From: Salminus brasiliensis
Lineage: Eukaryota > Chordata > Actinopteri > Characiformes > Bryconidae
DNA: 64,000 bases
Direction of reading: 5' to 3'
Assembly: GCF_030463535.1 (NCBI RefSeq)
Contig: NC_132894.1
Coordinates: forward strand, 32,601,625-32,665,624
A program made the translations under genes and the position numbers. This document shows, piece after piece, positions 40,193 through 54,200 of the stretch (position 1 is the stretch's first letter; every line of letters begins with the position of its first letter). The notes below the pieces were generated by a model. It did no database searches. It saw only the letters and a program-made list of their open reading frames with translations, and had not been told where the DNA came from.

Positions 40193-42212
40193 AAGAAATG
40201 AGACCATTGATGCTGAAATTGTAGATACAGGCCGAGAATCAAATGCAGATATAATTCACTACATTACTGTGTAATTACATAATTCCATGCAAAAAGTACA
40301 GCACAGCAACAGTACCGAACTGTTTTTATAGTTCCGGTTCATTTATGTTGGTAAAATGGAATAATACTCTCATTAAGCTCCACACAAAGCTCTCCACTTA
40401 CGGACACAGGTATGTCCATCGCTGGCGAACTGGAAGCCCTCCATACACTCACAGCGGAAGGTCCCGGGCTGATTGTTACAGATTGTATGAGGTCCACAGA
40501 TCTGAGGAGTGTCCCTACATTCATCGATATCTAAGAGACAAATATTAATGAGAAAGTTATTACACAGCAACTCATTCTTCTCATAGAAGTGAATAAGAGC
40601 CATGTGCTCAACAATCAACTCAACATGTTCCCGCAGTGTAAACTCCACACACATGCCAAACCCAGGTATTGGGATACTCCAATCAGACTGCTTAAGAGCT
40701 TTAATCTGTGTTTGCAGCTCCTCAGCGATACAGTAAACGCTGTATTCTCCAAATGTAGCAAGTTTGGCTGATCTGCCAGATTAAAGCGAAGGCCTTTGAA
40801 GATAGAAATCATAGAAGGTCTCTGACCAACCGTCCAGCATTTTCCTGCCACAGGCTGACTTGAAAGACTGCGCAATTGTGAACGGAGAAGGATTTCGAAA
40901 AAGATAAAGGGTGGAGAGCTATCCTTACCCTAACCTTGGGGGATAAGGTTTGCAAGTGTATATCCCCAAATAACTCCAGCCCATTCATTCCAGCATGAAC
41001 CACTAGTAGCCTCTGAAGGAGTTTCCTTTATTTTATTAAACCTCTTGCAATACCTACATTTATTTATTTATTTATATATATAATAAATTGTATCTGGTTT
41101 TTCACCCATTTTTTTCACCCCAATTCGGACCGTACTCTCCCCCTCCTGACACTAGTGAGGGCGGACCAACACACGCCCCCCTCCAAGCTTCTAATTTTTT
41201 TAACTGTCGCCGATGCAACATCATCGGGCAACCAACGGGCCCGATACCCGGCTTTGACGCACCAGCCCGCAGACGCCAGTGATGGCCAGCAATGTGAGAA
41301 GAGCGTGCCATCTACCCACCCTAAAGAAAGCATGGCCAACTGTGCTCTCTCGGGCCCTCGGCAGCCCATGGCTAGCAGCATGACCGGGATTCGAACCAGC
41401 GATCCTCCTGATAGAGCCTTAGTCGATAATATAGGAAAGGATTTAAGGAAACCATCATCATACACTGATCACTGGCTGAGCTTCTCACCTAGGCACGTGC
41501 GTCCGTCTCCCGTGAATCCCGTAGCACACTCACACGTGAACTGGTTTCCTTGGCCTGGGCGGCACACGGCAGTGGTGTCACATCCATGTCTCCCAGTGAA
41601 ACAAGGGTTCTGCTGTTGGTTTCCACCTGAAAGAGCGTCCACAACCATTTCAAGCCGGTCTGAATTCAATAGTCTAGATGCAGCCATTATATAACCACTA
41701 TGCCACATCAGAAGGCAGCGGTTGAGGGGCTGCGTGGTCAGTATTCCTCAATCCATATGGAGCTCAGTGACAACATGCAAATGAATACTTTCCACCAGGG
41801 ACTGGGAAGGAATGTCGGACCAGATTTTAAGTGTATTTTAATAAGTGTAGTGTCATAAAGATGTGTGTGAATGTGAAGAACTTTTTAGATGTTTAAAGAA
41901 CCATCACTTAATAGATTCTAGTGGCTTTACCTGCTATATCTAACGGACTGTAGTGACAACTTCAGGTTATATTAATCCTGAGGTTTGGAAAAAAAATTCC
42001 CTCACATCCTGTGGAGAAGGAGTTTTGTGGGTTTTCTTTAAAGGAGTTTACCCCAACATCTCACATCTGATCCCTATTAGATGTGTTGTGGATGTTTTCT
42101 AGATGCACTAAACATTTTTATTATGCTAATTCAAGCAGATTCAATAGATCATAAATGGATTGAATTGTTTCCTTTGGTCCATTTGCCATCTATCTATCTC
42201 TCTTTTTTTCTT

Positions 42213-42255
<43 letters not shown>

Positions 42256-45200
42256 AAAATTTTGATATATAGATCAATGGCAACTTACCTGCACCCCAGC
42301 ATCATAGGGCCATTCCCACTTCCCTTGATCAAAATGACATTTAAAGCAAGTATTCTGTCACCCAATACTTCACGGCCCCATCCCAAACAGGCTGGACCTG
42401 CTAAATAAACAACACCATACTGGTGGCCCTCCTGGTGCTGGGAGCAGACATGTCGCCTGGCTGAGAGACAGCTGCTTATTACAGTACGTTTTTGAAGTCT
42501 CAGCCCATCCAGGCCCCCCGACAGGAAGTCCTCCACAGATGTTAGTCCTCACTGGCTGTAAACTCCAGCTGAGGCAGGCCTGCTTACATAACCTGGCCCC
42601 CACACTAGGAGGGCTACCCCTATGGCCCCCCAATTGGCTACCTCTGCCTCAGCTCTGACCTTAAACCATATGCACATGGTTAAACACACCAGAGCGTGTA
42701 CACTAACGCAGGTATAGCCGGCAGTGTACTCCAAACTGCTCATGTGATCAACTCAATGATCTAGAACTACCACCTTATTTGTTTCCCCTTAATCATCTAA
42801 TCAGTTCCAATCTCCACCCACTAGCTAAGACTCCCCCAATGACACGATGCTAACTGCTAATGCAACGTCTTGGAGGAGAACACTAACTGCTTCCTGCTCT
42901 TTTTGTTGATTTTAGTTGACTTTAGATGACTCCTCAGACTTCCAGAACAAGACGAGGTGCCCACTTACTGATGGAGCCGACCTTGTTGGTCATGGCGTAG
43001 CGAATGAGCTGGTTGGCGGAGTCGTACATCACGAAGACCTGATCCACGCTGAGCTGCTGGCTGGACGGGAGAGGGCGCGAGGCCTCGGCATGGGGGCAGC
43101 TTTGGAAACTAATGCTCTGCCTCCACAGGTACATCAGAGTCTGCACAGAGCCATCAGGGAGGGTGACGGTGTAGTCCCGGGTGGAGGAGGAGGTGATCAC
43201 TGAAAGAGAGAGGGGAAGAAAGTAGAAAAAGCGAGTGAGTGAGTGAGTGAGTGAGAGAGCGAGAGAACAGGAAACAGATGTTTTGGTTCTCGCTCAGATC
43301 CAGAATCAGTGCAGGTGGTGCATGCTTCCAATCACTGACTGTATAAAGAGATGGGTCTGCTGGAGCGCGTAAAAAAGCAGACTACTCACAGTGTAGGAAC
43401 ACTACTTGCAGGTGGGAAACGTCTGAGGCATCAGAATAAATAAACAAAAAGTACCTAAACAGAACCAACCCCCTCCCCACACACACACACACACAAATTC
43501 TGAATAGCCAATTACCCAACCCACTCATTAATAGTCTTCCCATCACATGTAATGTTCTCAACACTGTGAGGAAAGCACCGGGTACCCAGCCCTAATGCAC
43601 TGGCTAGGAGACGCCCATGCCATCCAGGATGGGGAGAGAGGAAAATCCATCTACCCACCCATCCAAATCCAGCTGCTGAAGGTGGGCAGCATGACCTGGA
43701 GTGCAGTTACGTGACTTTTCAACCTGGTCTTTGGTTGCCAATGGAAATCATCCTTTAGCTTGAGACTGGCTTTATTTAAATTTGACTTATTATTACTATT
43801 ATTAAAAATATTACTAATACGGCTCACATTAACATTAAGAGTGACCTTTCTTCTCATGAAACGTGTCCCACCCACTGTATCTCCAAATTTGACTGCTTGA
43901 TTCCTTTGTCGCTTTCTAACTGGGTTGGTGGTTCTCCTCTGGGCAAAACCGAACCTGTTGGCTACATCTGTGATGAGTTCTGAGTTTAAATCTCAGCATT
44001 AATTCTTCTAAACTAAAAAAAACTAAAAATGACAGACATTCCCAGGAACCATTAGGCTTTTTCTAAAGGCCTCAAAGACCCCCAAAGGCTTCCCAACTGC
44101 AGAAAGTTACCCAATCCATCCAAAACCAGTCAATAAATCAACAGGTTCCAGAGATCTGCCACAATTGCAGCCCTCAGACAGACTCACAGTTGCTGGAGTA
44201 CTGATAGATCTCATAGTAGGGGTCGATCTGGACTGTGGCCCCTTGTGGCACTTCCGGAATCCTCCCCTCCAACTGAGTGCTGACCACCAGGTGATCGTGC
44301 TCATCAATCCCTTTGAATTCCTGACTGATGGTCAGCTTCTCTCCGCCCGGCTGGAAGGTCACTTCGGCCTGGCGGGTGAAAACACCTCCTGTGGACAGAG
44401 GAGCGGAGAGGGGTGAGAAACACTCCAGCATATCACAGTGCGAGGCATGACCTCCAGCATGTGCTTTCACTTCAAACAAGGCCGCTTCTGCGGGATGAGA
44501 AGTCAGCTGGAAGCAATGTGCTGCAACAACAGCTGAATGGAGAGCTTTGTTCACAGAGCAGAGACGGCTAAAATGAACTCGCAGGCATCATCCTCTGGCC
44601 CCTATATAGACTGAGAGATGAAAAGAATGTGAAGCAGATCCACCGATTCACAGCTTTATGTGAAAGAAGACTCTTCACAGACATGTGTTATGAGGAAATA
44701 CTGAAGTGCCTGTGATGATGAAAAGTCTGCCCTTTGTAAATATTAGAATATAGAACATAGGATGCAAACAGTGTTAATGTTTCATAAAGTTACGCTCACT
44801 CCCCGGTCCATACTGTCCATACATGGCATCGAAACGGCAAGAACAGTCACAAAAACCAGCACATACAGTCGCTTATCCATGCTATAGCTAGGGTGACTGG
44901 GAAGTGCATTGTTACAAGAAGAAAAGACTTTTACCAGCCTGAAACACTTAAAAACAGCGAATCAGACGAAAATGGTAGGTACAATACACAGATAGTGCTG
45001 CTGATGTGTCAGTCAAACTGCTTCGCCTGATTCGCCGTTTGTACAAGTGTTTGACTGGTAAAAGTGTTTTGGTCTGGTAAAAGTGTTTCGGTCTGGTAAA
45101 AGTATTTCAGTCTGGTAAAAGTGTTTTGGTCTGGTAAAAGTATTTCAGTCTGGTAAAAGTGTTTTGGTCTGGTAAAAGTATTTCAGTCTGGTAAAAGTGT

Positions 45201-48200
45201 TTCGGTCTGGTAAAAGTATTTCAGTCTGGTAAAAGTGTTTCGGTCTGGTAAAAGTATTTCAGTCTGGTAAAAGTGTTTCGGTCTGGTAAAAGTATTTCAG
45301 TCTGGTAAAAGTATTTCAGTCTGGTAAAAGTATTTCGGTCTGGTAAAAGTATTTCAGTCTGGTAAAAGTATTTTGGTCATTTGTAAATGTGTTTTTATTT
45401 TTGTAATGTTGTTTTGCCCTTCTCAGCCACCACAAATAGCAGTTAAGTCCCGCCCATTCCAATCAGCCAACAGCCAATCAGAACAGCGCTCACTTTGACA
45501 TTTTGATATATATGAGGCACATATCAGCAGTGTCACGCAAAAAAAACTCATCCTTCAAAAACCTTCTTAACTTTCAATGAATATCAATAGACAGCATTTC
45601 TATTGGTCCATTTGAGAATTTCCCCACTAAGGGACTAATAAAGGATTATCTTATCTTATCATGAACTTTTTCTCACAATATAAAGATCAACAACCAGATT
45701 CACATAATGTCAAAAAGTGAATAATGGCAAAAAATTGAGATACAAGGTTTTTGCGTGACAGCACCACTATACACCAAAACAGCTCATTCAATTGTATGGG
45801 ATAAAGAAAGGGAGTAAACTGGCCATTGCTTTGTTGAGTCCTGCTATGAGTTTACAGGCTTTCAGGCACAACAGGACTATTAGGAAGCTAGTGTCTAGCC
45901 ACTAAATTAGAAACACATTGAGAACAATTGACACTTCCTTGCCATGATTAGTTTCTATTTATAGTCAGCTGTTTTTTTTCTTACCAATAACGCTGAAGCC
46001 ATTCTCATATCCCGGCTGCTCCAGGGCAAAGGCCCAGCCAATGACTCCTCCAAGGGAGGAGAGGGGCTGCAGAGAGGGCCCAACACTGTCTGGGATGGTG
46101 CTGACCGCCACATAAGCTCGGCCATCGTTGGCTACCACATACGAGTGCAAATCGTTGTTGGAGAACTCCACCGGAGTGCGAGAGCTCCCGACGTAGACTC
46201 TGCCGTTCACTTTCCCGTTCATCCTCTGGGGCTTGCCTGCGGGTTGGGAAACAAAGATGTCAGATCTCAGTCGATGCTGGGCTCAATTTGCAAGACTGAC
46301 AACAGGGGACAGGGTTGTAACGGTACACAACAGTCAGACCTTCAGTACTCCTCAGGAAGCTCCAACCAATGGTATGACAGGAAAAAGGCAACCAACCCTG
46401 AACCATGAACAGACAGTTGTGGAAGTTGCAGCCTGTTCCACCTAGTGCTAGTATAGCGCCCCCCTGAGGTAGTCGGTACAGCCTGTAGTGTGTAAATATT
46501 AGCATGTTACTGCCTGGATCCTCAGTCTACAGCTTATGCCTACTGTTTATTCTCCATACGATTCTCTATAAGCTACGTGACACCAGTATAAGGTGGTGTG
46601 ATCGTTTGGTATGAATACATGCATCTTAACACTCCTAGTTGGTGGTTTATCTATAATGCACTCATTATTTACTTTGTTTTTTTAGCTTCCTAATTAGTGA
46701 TTCCTGGCTTTCTCCCCCCTCCCGTTATAACTTAGGGATAACTCAGCCAGTTTGCATTGCTGAGCATGTATTTACTGATTAGTGATCCTTAGGGTGTAAT
46801 AAAGGTCACAGCGCATAAGGGGTTAAAATGCTATGCTTGGGTTGTCAGCGTTCAGTTAACTCCATGTTTTTTTACTGGGTCTTTTCCTAAACTAATCAAG
46901 GCCACAGTATAAAGTCTTCAAAGAATTTTTGAAGGTTGATCTTACCATCAGCAACACAGTCCTTCCCATTGCCATAATACCCAGGCTTACAGTGGCAGCA
47001 GTACCCGCTAGCATAATCCCTGCAGTCGGCAAAATTCGAGCACTTGTGTCTGTTGCTGGCGCAAGTCTCATAATACGAAAACACTGCAAAACAAAAGACA
47101 AACAAACCGGACATTAAACAGTGGAGTGGATGTGGTTAGCAACAGAGCTGGGCAAGTATTGTTGCACGGACTACACGGACAAAAGTATTGGGACACCTCT
47201 CGCTGGGTCACTGTTTCTCCTGAAATCAAGGGCATTAAAAAAGAGCTTATCCTGCTCTTGTTGGAGGTGCTGTCTCTACTGTCCAGGGAAGAAGGCTGAA
47301 TCATTTCTGTGAGGATTTGATTGCATTGAGTGACAAGAGCATAAAGGAGGTCAGGATGTTGGATGATCACCACCCAACCTCATCATCCCCAACTCCCCAG
47401 CTCATCCCAAAAGTAATGGATGGAGCTCCACTATCCATCATTCCAGAGAACACAGTTCTTCCACTGCTCCACAGCTCCTCAATGCTGGGGGGCTTTATAC
47501 CCCTCTAGCCCACGTCTGGCATTAGGCAGCCTGGTGCCAATAGGTTCATGTTTATTTGCTCCAAAGAGTCCTAATCTATTGGCAGTACTTATTATATTAT
47601 ATTACCAGGACTAGGCAAGCTGTGCGCATGTATGCATTTGCACAACTGTGTCAGCAATGGGTGCAACTTAAAGTAGCTGAATGCATTCGTTAGGAGCGGT
47701 GACCCCTTCTTTCTTTCCATACCATATTGGAGAAACAAGGTTTTGCATGACAGCGCGACATGCAGTTCTAGTCCTGCAGGTCAGCAGCTGTTTCCATAAC
47801 TGCGTCAAAAGCTACTCACCGTTAACGTTGATGTCTTCCTCTGGGTCCTCCAGAACTATCAACTGGGGGTTGACAGGTTGGGCCAGGGCTGGCTGAGGCC
47901 TGGGGGGCAGTGGGTAGCTTGAACGAGGGTAGCCTGGCTGAGCTGCGACATCCGGCACTGCCTCCTCATGCAAAGCCAGCTCTTCTGATTCGAAGGATGC
48001 TTCCGGAAAGGCCGTTGTTGTGGTGAATGGTTCTGGAGCAAATGTCTCTTCTTCGTAAGGTGGGTAATCTGGGGTCTCATCCGGTTCCGAGTACGCTGGC
48101 TCTGGGACTTCAGGGGCACCCTGGTGCGGTACACTCTCCTCTGCGGCTGTGGTGGTGACCCGACCCGGGGTTATGGTGTCGAAGGCGGAGGAGGTGCCGA

Positions 48201-51200
48201 TCAGATACACCCACACACCACGCCTGCCTGAATTGGTCAATCTGAGGGAAGGGTAGGGGGTGGGAGCATCAAAAACTTCAAAAACGTAAGATATTCATAA
48301 CACATGGATGAAGAAGATGACCAAAGCCTTTAATTTATTGATTCCCATTTATGAAATATCACCCTTCCCCCACGCTTTCACGGCTTCATTCATTACAGGC
48401 CAAAGCCTCATGCTGAGCAGTTCAACACTTGTCTAATGCTCAAAAATGGCAGAAACAGCTAAATATGGGATTTAACTGGACTATCCAGATATTTAGTGAG
48501 TAAACATGTAAACAGTTGCAGAATTGCAATTGTTCTAATACGTCACTGGACAGCTCTATATGCTAGGAGGAGAGCACTAACGCCCAATTCTGTTACATCA
48601 GCTAACAGACGCCTAGCATCATAAGTTGGCTAAGTAATGGAGGATAAAGGAGGGCCTCGAGTGTTTGTTAACTGATACGTACAGTACAGACATGTTGACC
48701 ACATTCAAAAGTGAAAGCATCTCCATGTCTTCTGTTATTATATTTTTTGTTATGACTAATATTTTTCACTGTTTTGGATTATTTAATGATTTTAAGTGAT
48801 GAATCAAGTCCAACAAGTCCAAGCGTTTTTACTTACTGTGCGAGGTCTCTGACCGAATCCTCATCAGTGGCGATGCGATAATAAGGGCCCTGGGTACTAC
48901 TCCAGCTGAACCAGCCCTTAATCTGACCTTGGCTGAAGCCAGCCTCTGCAGGCCTACTTTCACCCTCTAGAAGAGTGGAGAAGTACTGCAGATCATCTTT
49001 TGGGTAGAGCAGGATGGCATAGGTGGTCAGCTCCATTGATGCAACGACAAGTTGGAAAGTGTTTCTCTGTAAAAGAGCAAAATTACTTATTAGCTTATTA
49101 TTTTTAAGAATACCATGAAAAAAATTAACAATTGAATATCTTGGAAGTTTATTAAGTTCTCCCAGTTCAGGGGTGTCCAGCTTTGGTCATGGAGAGTTTT
49201 AGTCCAAAACAGTTCTGATCCAAACCCACTGATTTAAACTCAGCAGTTGGTTAGCAGGTATTGTCAGTGTGTTAATGTAGGGTTATCACCAAACTGTGCT
49301 GGACTCTAAGCCTACAGGACCAAAACCAGACACTCCTGACAGTGCCTCAGCGTTTTCTGGCTTGGATTTATTGTTCTAAGAAAAGCCTTTAATTGATAAA
49401 AGGCCTTTAACAGAACCATCCACTGAAATGTCCTTAAAACATACTATTAGCTTGAAGAGATGCTTGAAGTGCTTTAACAGCATCTTGGGGAACTTGCCTT
49501 TTGGTTCAAACCATCTCCTCTTTCTGCAGTTCCACGAGTTGCTACGTTCTCCCAGGTCACAATAAGGGCATGAGTGAGGTCGACCTCATCCTCATTCGGA
49601 AAAGCTTGGCCAATCTGCTCTGCAATCTTCTGCAACACATCCGGATTGGCATCCTGCCTGAAAAAGACCTTTCCAATTCCATCGCTGGTGTCTAAGTCGC
49701 CAAGAAAAGGTGCAATGATGCCAAAGTCCGCAGGCATTTTCCCCAAATACTCGGACTCAGGGGGAGGCTGCTTCAAAGACACAAAGCCATTGGTATTGAC
49801 CTGCAGACACAACAAATGTGGGACAGGATGAGTCAAGGTTACACTGTGGCCATGAGACAAAGCAAAAATGTTAAAACTGCTAACTCTCAAAGCACAGTTT
49901 TAAACAAAGACCACTACACAGAGGACATTTCTATGCCTGGGGACAAGAATTGCTGTCAGGAGGTCCAAGATTCTTCTCCAAGTTCTGACTAAGCTAAGTT
50001 TAGACTTACTTTTTTACGCATTCACAAACTCAGCTTTGGTCCCTGAAGGCTTTAGTCCAGCACAGTTTGGGCCCAAACCACCTGATTCAACTCAAGAGTT
50101 ATAAAGTAGGTTTAGTCAAAGATCACCAAACTGTACTGGACGCTGGGCTTCAATGGACACCTCTGACAGTTTCCTAGTAGTTCTTGACTTTTAAAAGAAA
50201 GGGGGACAGGGGTTAAAGGTTCGGGCAAAGGACAATCTCATCTCGGAAACTGCTAACTCTGTGAGATGTTCTAGAGCCGTCGTAGTGAAGGTGTACCGAG
50301 AATGGACTTTGACTGCATCCCAATGGCATAAGAAAAGTGCCCTGACGCCCATTGATGCCAGAGGGGAATGACCCGACATCACTGTGGACCAGTTACATTT
50401 ACATTTACATTTAAGGCGTTTAGCAGACGCTCTTCTCCAGAGTGATATACAAAAGTGCTTTGCTAATTACCCAAGAAAAACCTCAGCTAGTTTGAATAGA
50501 CTAATAATTCAAAGATAGAGTTTAGACTCTACTAAACACAAGTCAATAAGAAGACCACTCTGCTATTCGCCCAAGTACTCTCAGAAGAGGAGGGTCTTCA
50601 GTCTGGGTTTGAAGACAGCCAGTGTTGAGGGATGGCGGGTCGAGCCGAGCCATACTTGAAGCTGAAAGGGCTCTTGGTGCGGATTGGCTTTTGACCATCG
50701 CCATCAAGTACGGAGGGCTGGTCCTTTCTGGGCTTTGTAGGCCAGCATCAGGAAGGTAGTGAAGAGAACACAGCAGTGGAGTGACATGGCTGAATTTAGG
50801 AACGTTGAAGAACGTTGAAGACGACCCGTGCAGTTAACCTCTATAATGAACACCTTCAGTGACCCAATAAAATCAACGCCACTAGTGTCATCTGAGCCAA
50901 TTCCCACTATTCCCAGTCTTAGTTACGTAGTGATAATATTCTAATATATATAGATATAAACACTCTCTGCAAAACCCCTAAAACACCAACTCTCAAGTTC
51001 AGCTGCTGCTTGAATCAGTAATGCAAGCTTTAAAACATCTGGATTCCCAAGAAAATCCACCCTTATGATTGAAAACAGATGCTTTACCTATCTGCTGGTC
51101 AGCTAACAAAAATGTCCATTACATGAACCCAGCTGCACACTGCACATCGTTCAGCTTACCTGCGTTCTCTCCACAAGGCAGGCTGCACGTATGTACGTTT

Positions 51201-54200
51201 GATTTAACCCAGCAGGTCCCCTGAAAGTGATCTGTAGCACGGCATGTTATTGTAGAACATGAAGCTGAAGCGTCTTCACGGTCCAAGCCGGTCCCAAGTA
51301 TTTACTAAACAAACAATCCTCTAACTAGTTACAGATGATGGGAATTTGCTTTGAGGTAAGTGAGACTTCCATGAGAGAGCATCCAGGCCGAAACAGAAGG
51401 AGCAATTTACAATGTACAGTGACATTCTTGGGCAGTTACGGGGCGAACTAAGTGCAGGGGAATCCGCTATCCTACTGGAAAATTAGCGTTCGTGACCTCG
51501 AACTTTAACAGCTACCTGTGTGGAACACAAAGCAAACACAACACTTTTCATATTTTTGACCGAGGACCCTTAAACCAGAGCAGCAGATCCGGCCTGTGAT
51601 CTCCAAAAGCCTTATACTGGGTCTGGTATCACCTCCTGTTACTGTAAGTGTATACAGTATAAACTATATGGTAAAAGGTTTATGGACAACTGCTCATCCA
51701 ATGTTTCTTAAAATTAAGGTCAAGCCAGATTCCAACATCAGCAAGTGTGTCCAGCCACTGCTGTAGTAACTGTAGTCTCTAGACCCTATTTCCACTAGAT
51801 TGTATAACACTGCTGATTGAATTCAACCACGAGAGCATGAGTGAGGCCAGGTACTGAGGTAATGAATGGAGTTCCATCATGCCAGAGAACCTCACAGCCC
51901 AGAGCTCTAGCAGACCCCTGCCATGGGGTGCTGAGCGTCCCATTCCACTGGCAATTATTTCCTATGGGGTTCATGGAATTGACCATCTACCTCAGTAATG
52001 GGTGAGCCTTAACATTGCTGAATTCAGTCACAACAAGTGGTGTCCACAAACCGTTGGACATGTAATGTATCTGAGATCTCCTGCAAGTTTCGAACCCAAC
52101 CCAAACCTAACATATCAATCATTCAGCCAATCAAGGACTTCCAAAGGTAGTAGTTAGTTAAATTAGGTGAGGTGAATTAGGGTTGGATCCAAAGTCTGCC
52201 AGAAGATAGCTCTCCAGAAGCAATCCTGACAGCCATTGGTAGATATGGTGGATATGGTGTATGCCAAAACGTGTGTGGAGCCCATCAAGTAAAACCACAG
52301 GGAACACAGTTATATAACTGCAGATAATGGCTAAAGTATTATCATAGCCATATATAATGGTTGTTTCCTTAGTCTTAGATTTCAATTCCTGGCATTTATG
52401 AAAATTGGACGGTACTGTGGGTGCAATCTAACCTAATCTGAAACATCCCTTTAGCCCCCATTTGTCATGACCAATCCAAAAACCAGGACTAACCAGTATC
52501 CAGAAGGTTTAGTCTTAATAGGGCAAATTAGGGACCACTATGGTTGCCAGGGGAATCTGTATCAAGGGTAAGATGGCTTGGAACAAGGAGCATCCTGGAG
52601 GGCCAGTCTTGGAGGGCATAGTTTGTTGGTTTCCCAATCAGACTGGTGGGATCTCCAGTATTTTGCTCTGCAATCCCATGCATGTCGCCACTTGACCAAC
52701 ATGAGCAACATGGTGTCCATAAGCAGCACTGGCCTAAAGCCTAAAACCTCCTATAGTCCATTGTTAAACAAGCTACGTCTGGTCCGTAGGCTTTGATTTA
52801 ACATACAATAAAAGCCTCAGGCTAATTATCTTTATCAACTCAACACACTGAAGCCTAGGCTGTTGTGGCATCCCACAGGGTTCTATTCTAGAGTTTATGA
52901 AGCTGACACTAATTGTTAAAGTAATGTAGTTATATATTATATATGACCAGAGGTGTCCATGCACTTCAAGGGGTTTAAGGGGTACAACCCCTTACTGATA
53001 TGTAAGTACTTCTGATGCAATGACATATTTGTGAGCTAAAGTGTGTGGAAGAGAGTCAGCAAATAGTTAGCATTCCTGCTGCTTCCTAGAGCGTCCAGCA
53101 AATGACCCTGAAGTGATGCTGATTATAGTCTGCAAGGCTATTAAACTCTGCTGGAGTGTCAAAGGTCTCTACAATGGAGCCCATTCTAATGACACACGTA
53201 AGCGCACAAATGACCAAAGCAGCTGATGAAAGGAAAGCATGCAGAGCCAAGTATAGACCTGGAGTCGGTGGAAACGTGTCCGGGTTGTGCCTTGTGAAGC
53301 CTCAGGGACTCAAATGGCAAGACGGACTCTTATTAAAGGCTTAGCACACTTTTCAAATGGAAGTGAAGCAGAACAAATCAGGGACCACCCTGCTGTAAAC
53401 CCCCACTGGGCTTTAAAAATGCAAGGAATTCAGAGTATGGCCTTGAGAACACCAGCTCCGTATTACAAGTAACTGCAAGGTCCTACAGTATGAAGGAGGA
53501 GGGACAGGCAAGAGAGGTGTTGAAAGACAAAGGTGTCAGAGCCTGAGGACCATCTGCTTTACAAGTCCTATACAATTATCCCAGATGTGTGAGCCTGATG
53601 ACTAACATGTCTGAGGTAATACCTTCTGTACCTGTGATTCCATCAAAACAACTGTGAGAACTATGTGACATTGGGAGAACAGGGATTTACTTTTGGTTCC
53701 ACTGGTAGAACAGAAAGACTTCAAAAAGCCTGCCCAGAAAGGAAGAGTCCATGCATCCAAAGCAAACCACTTCATCTGTCAAACTTGGTGGAGGCACTGT
53801 TATGTCATGTTCATGGACGGCTGCCAGTGGAACTGGGTCTCTTGTGTTTATTGATAGTGTGACGGCTCAGCCAACACGCTCATGTGGGGTACACCCAGTT
53901 GGAACGTGGGTTAGGTGGGTTCCAGGTGGGCATGAGCTCTGAATGGGTTTGTACATACACTTTTTTTTACCGGGCCCCATTGTTACAGCCATCTTAATCT
54001 CACATGGGTCCCATATGCAGTTTGTACCACCCAGGTCCGTTAGACTAAGGTGCTTCCACCATGACGAGTATCGCTGGCTCGAATTCCAATTCATGCTGCC
54101 TACCATCAGCAGCCCGAAGAAGCACAATTGACCTTGCTCTTTCTGGGTGGGTACATGGTTCGAGCTCACTACCCACATCACTTCAGTGTGGTACTGGCAG

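Noticed and set aside
39551-40274. Long open frames (over 200 codons) rich in Ser and Leu on the plus strand
   Set aside because: They are translations of the CT/TCTA microsatellite, lie inside a nid1 intron and have no splice or codon-use support.
47320-47620. Short plus-strand frames containing [20 protein letters not shown]
   Set aside because: They fall inside the non-coding Tc1-type MITE, and the same words recur at 28.1 kb in another frame setting.
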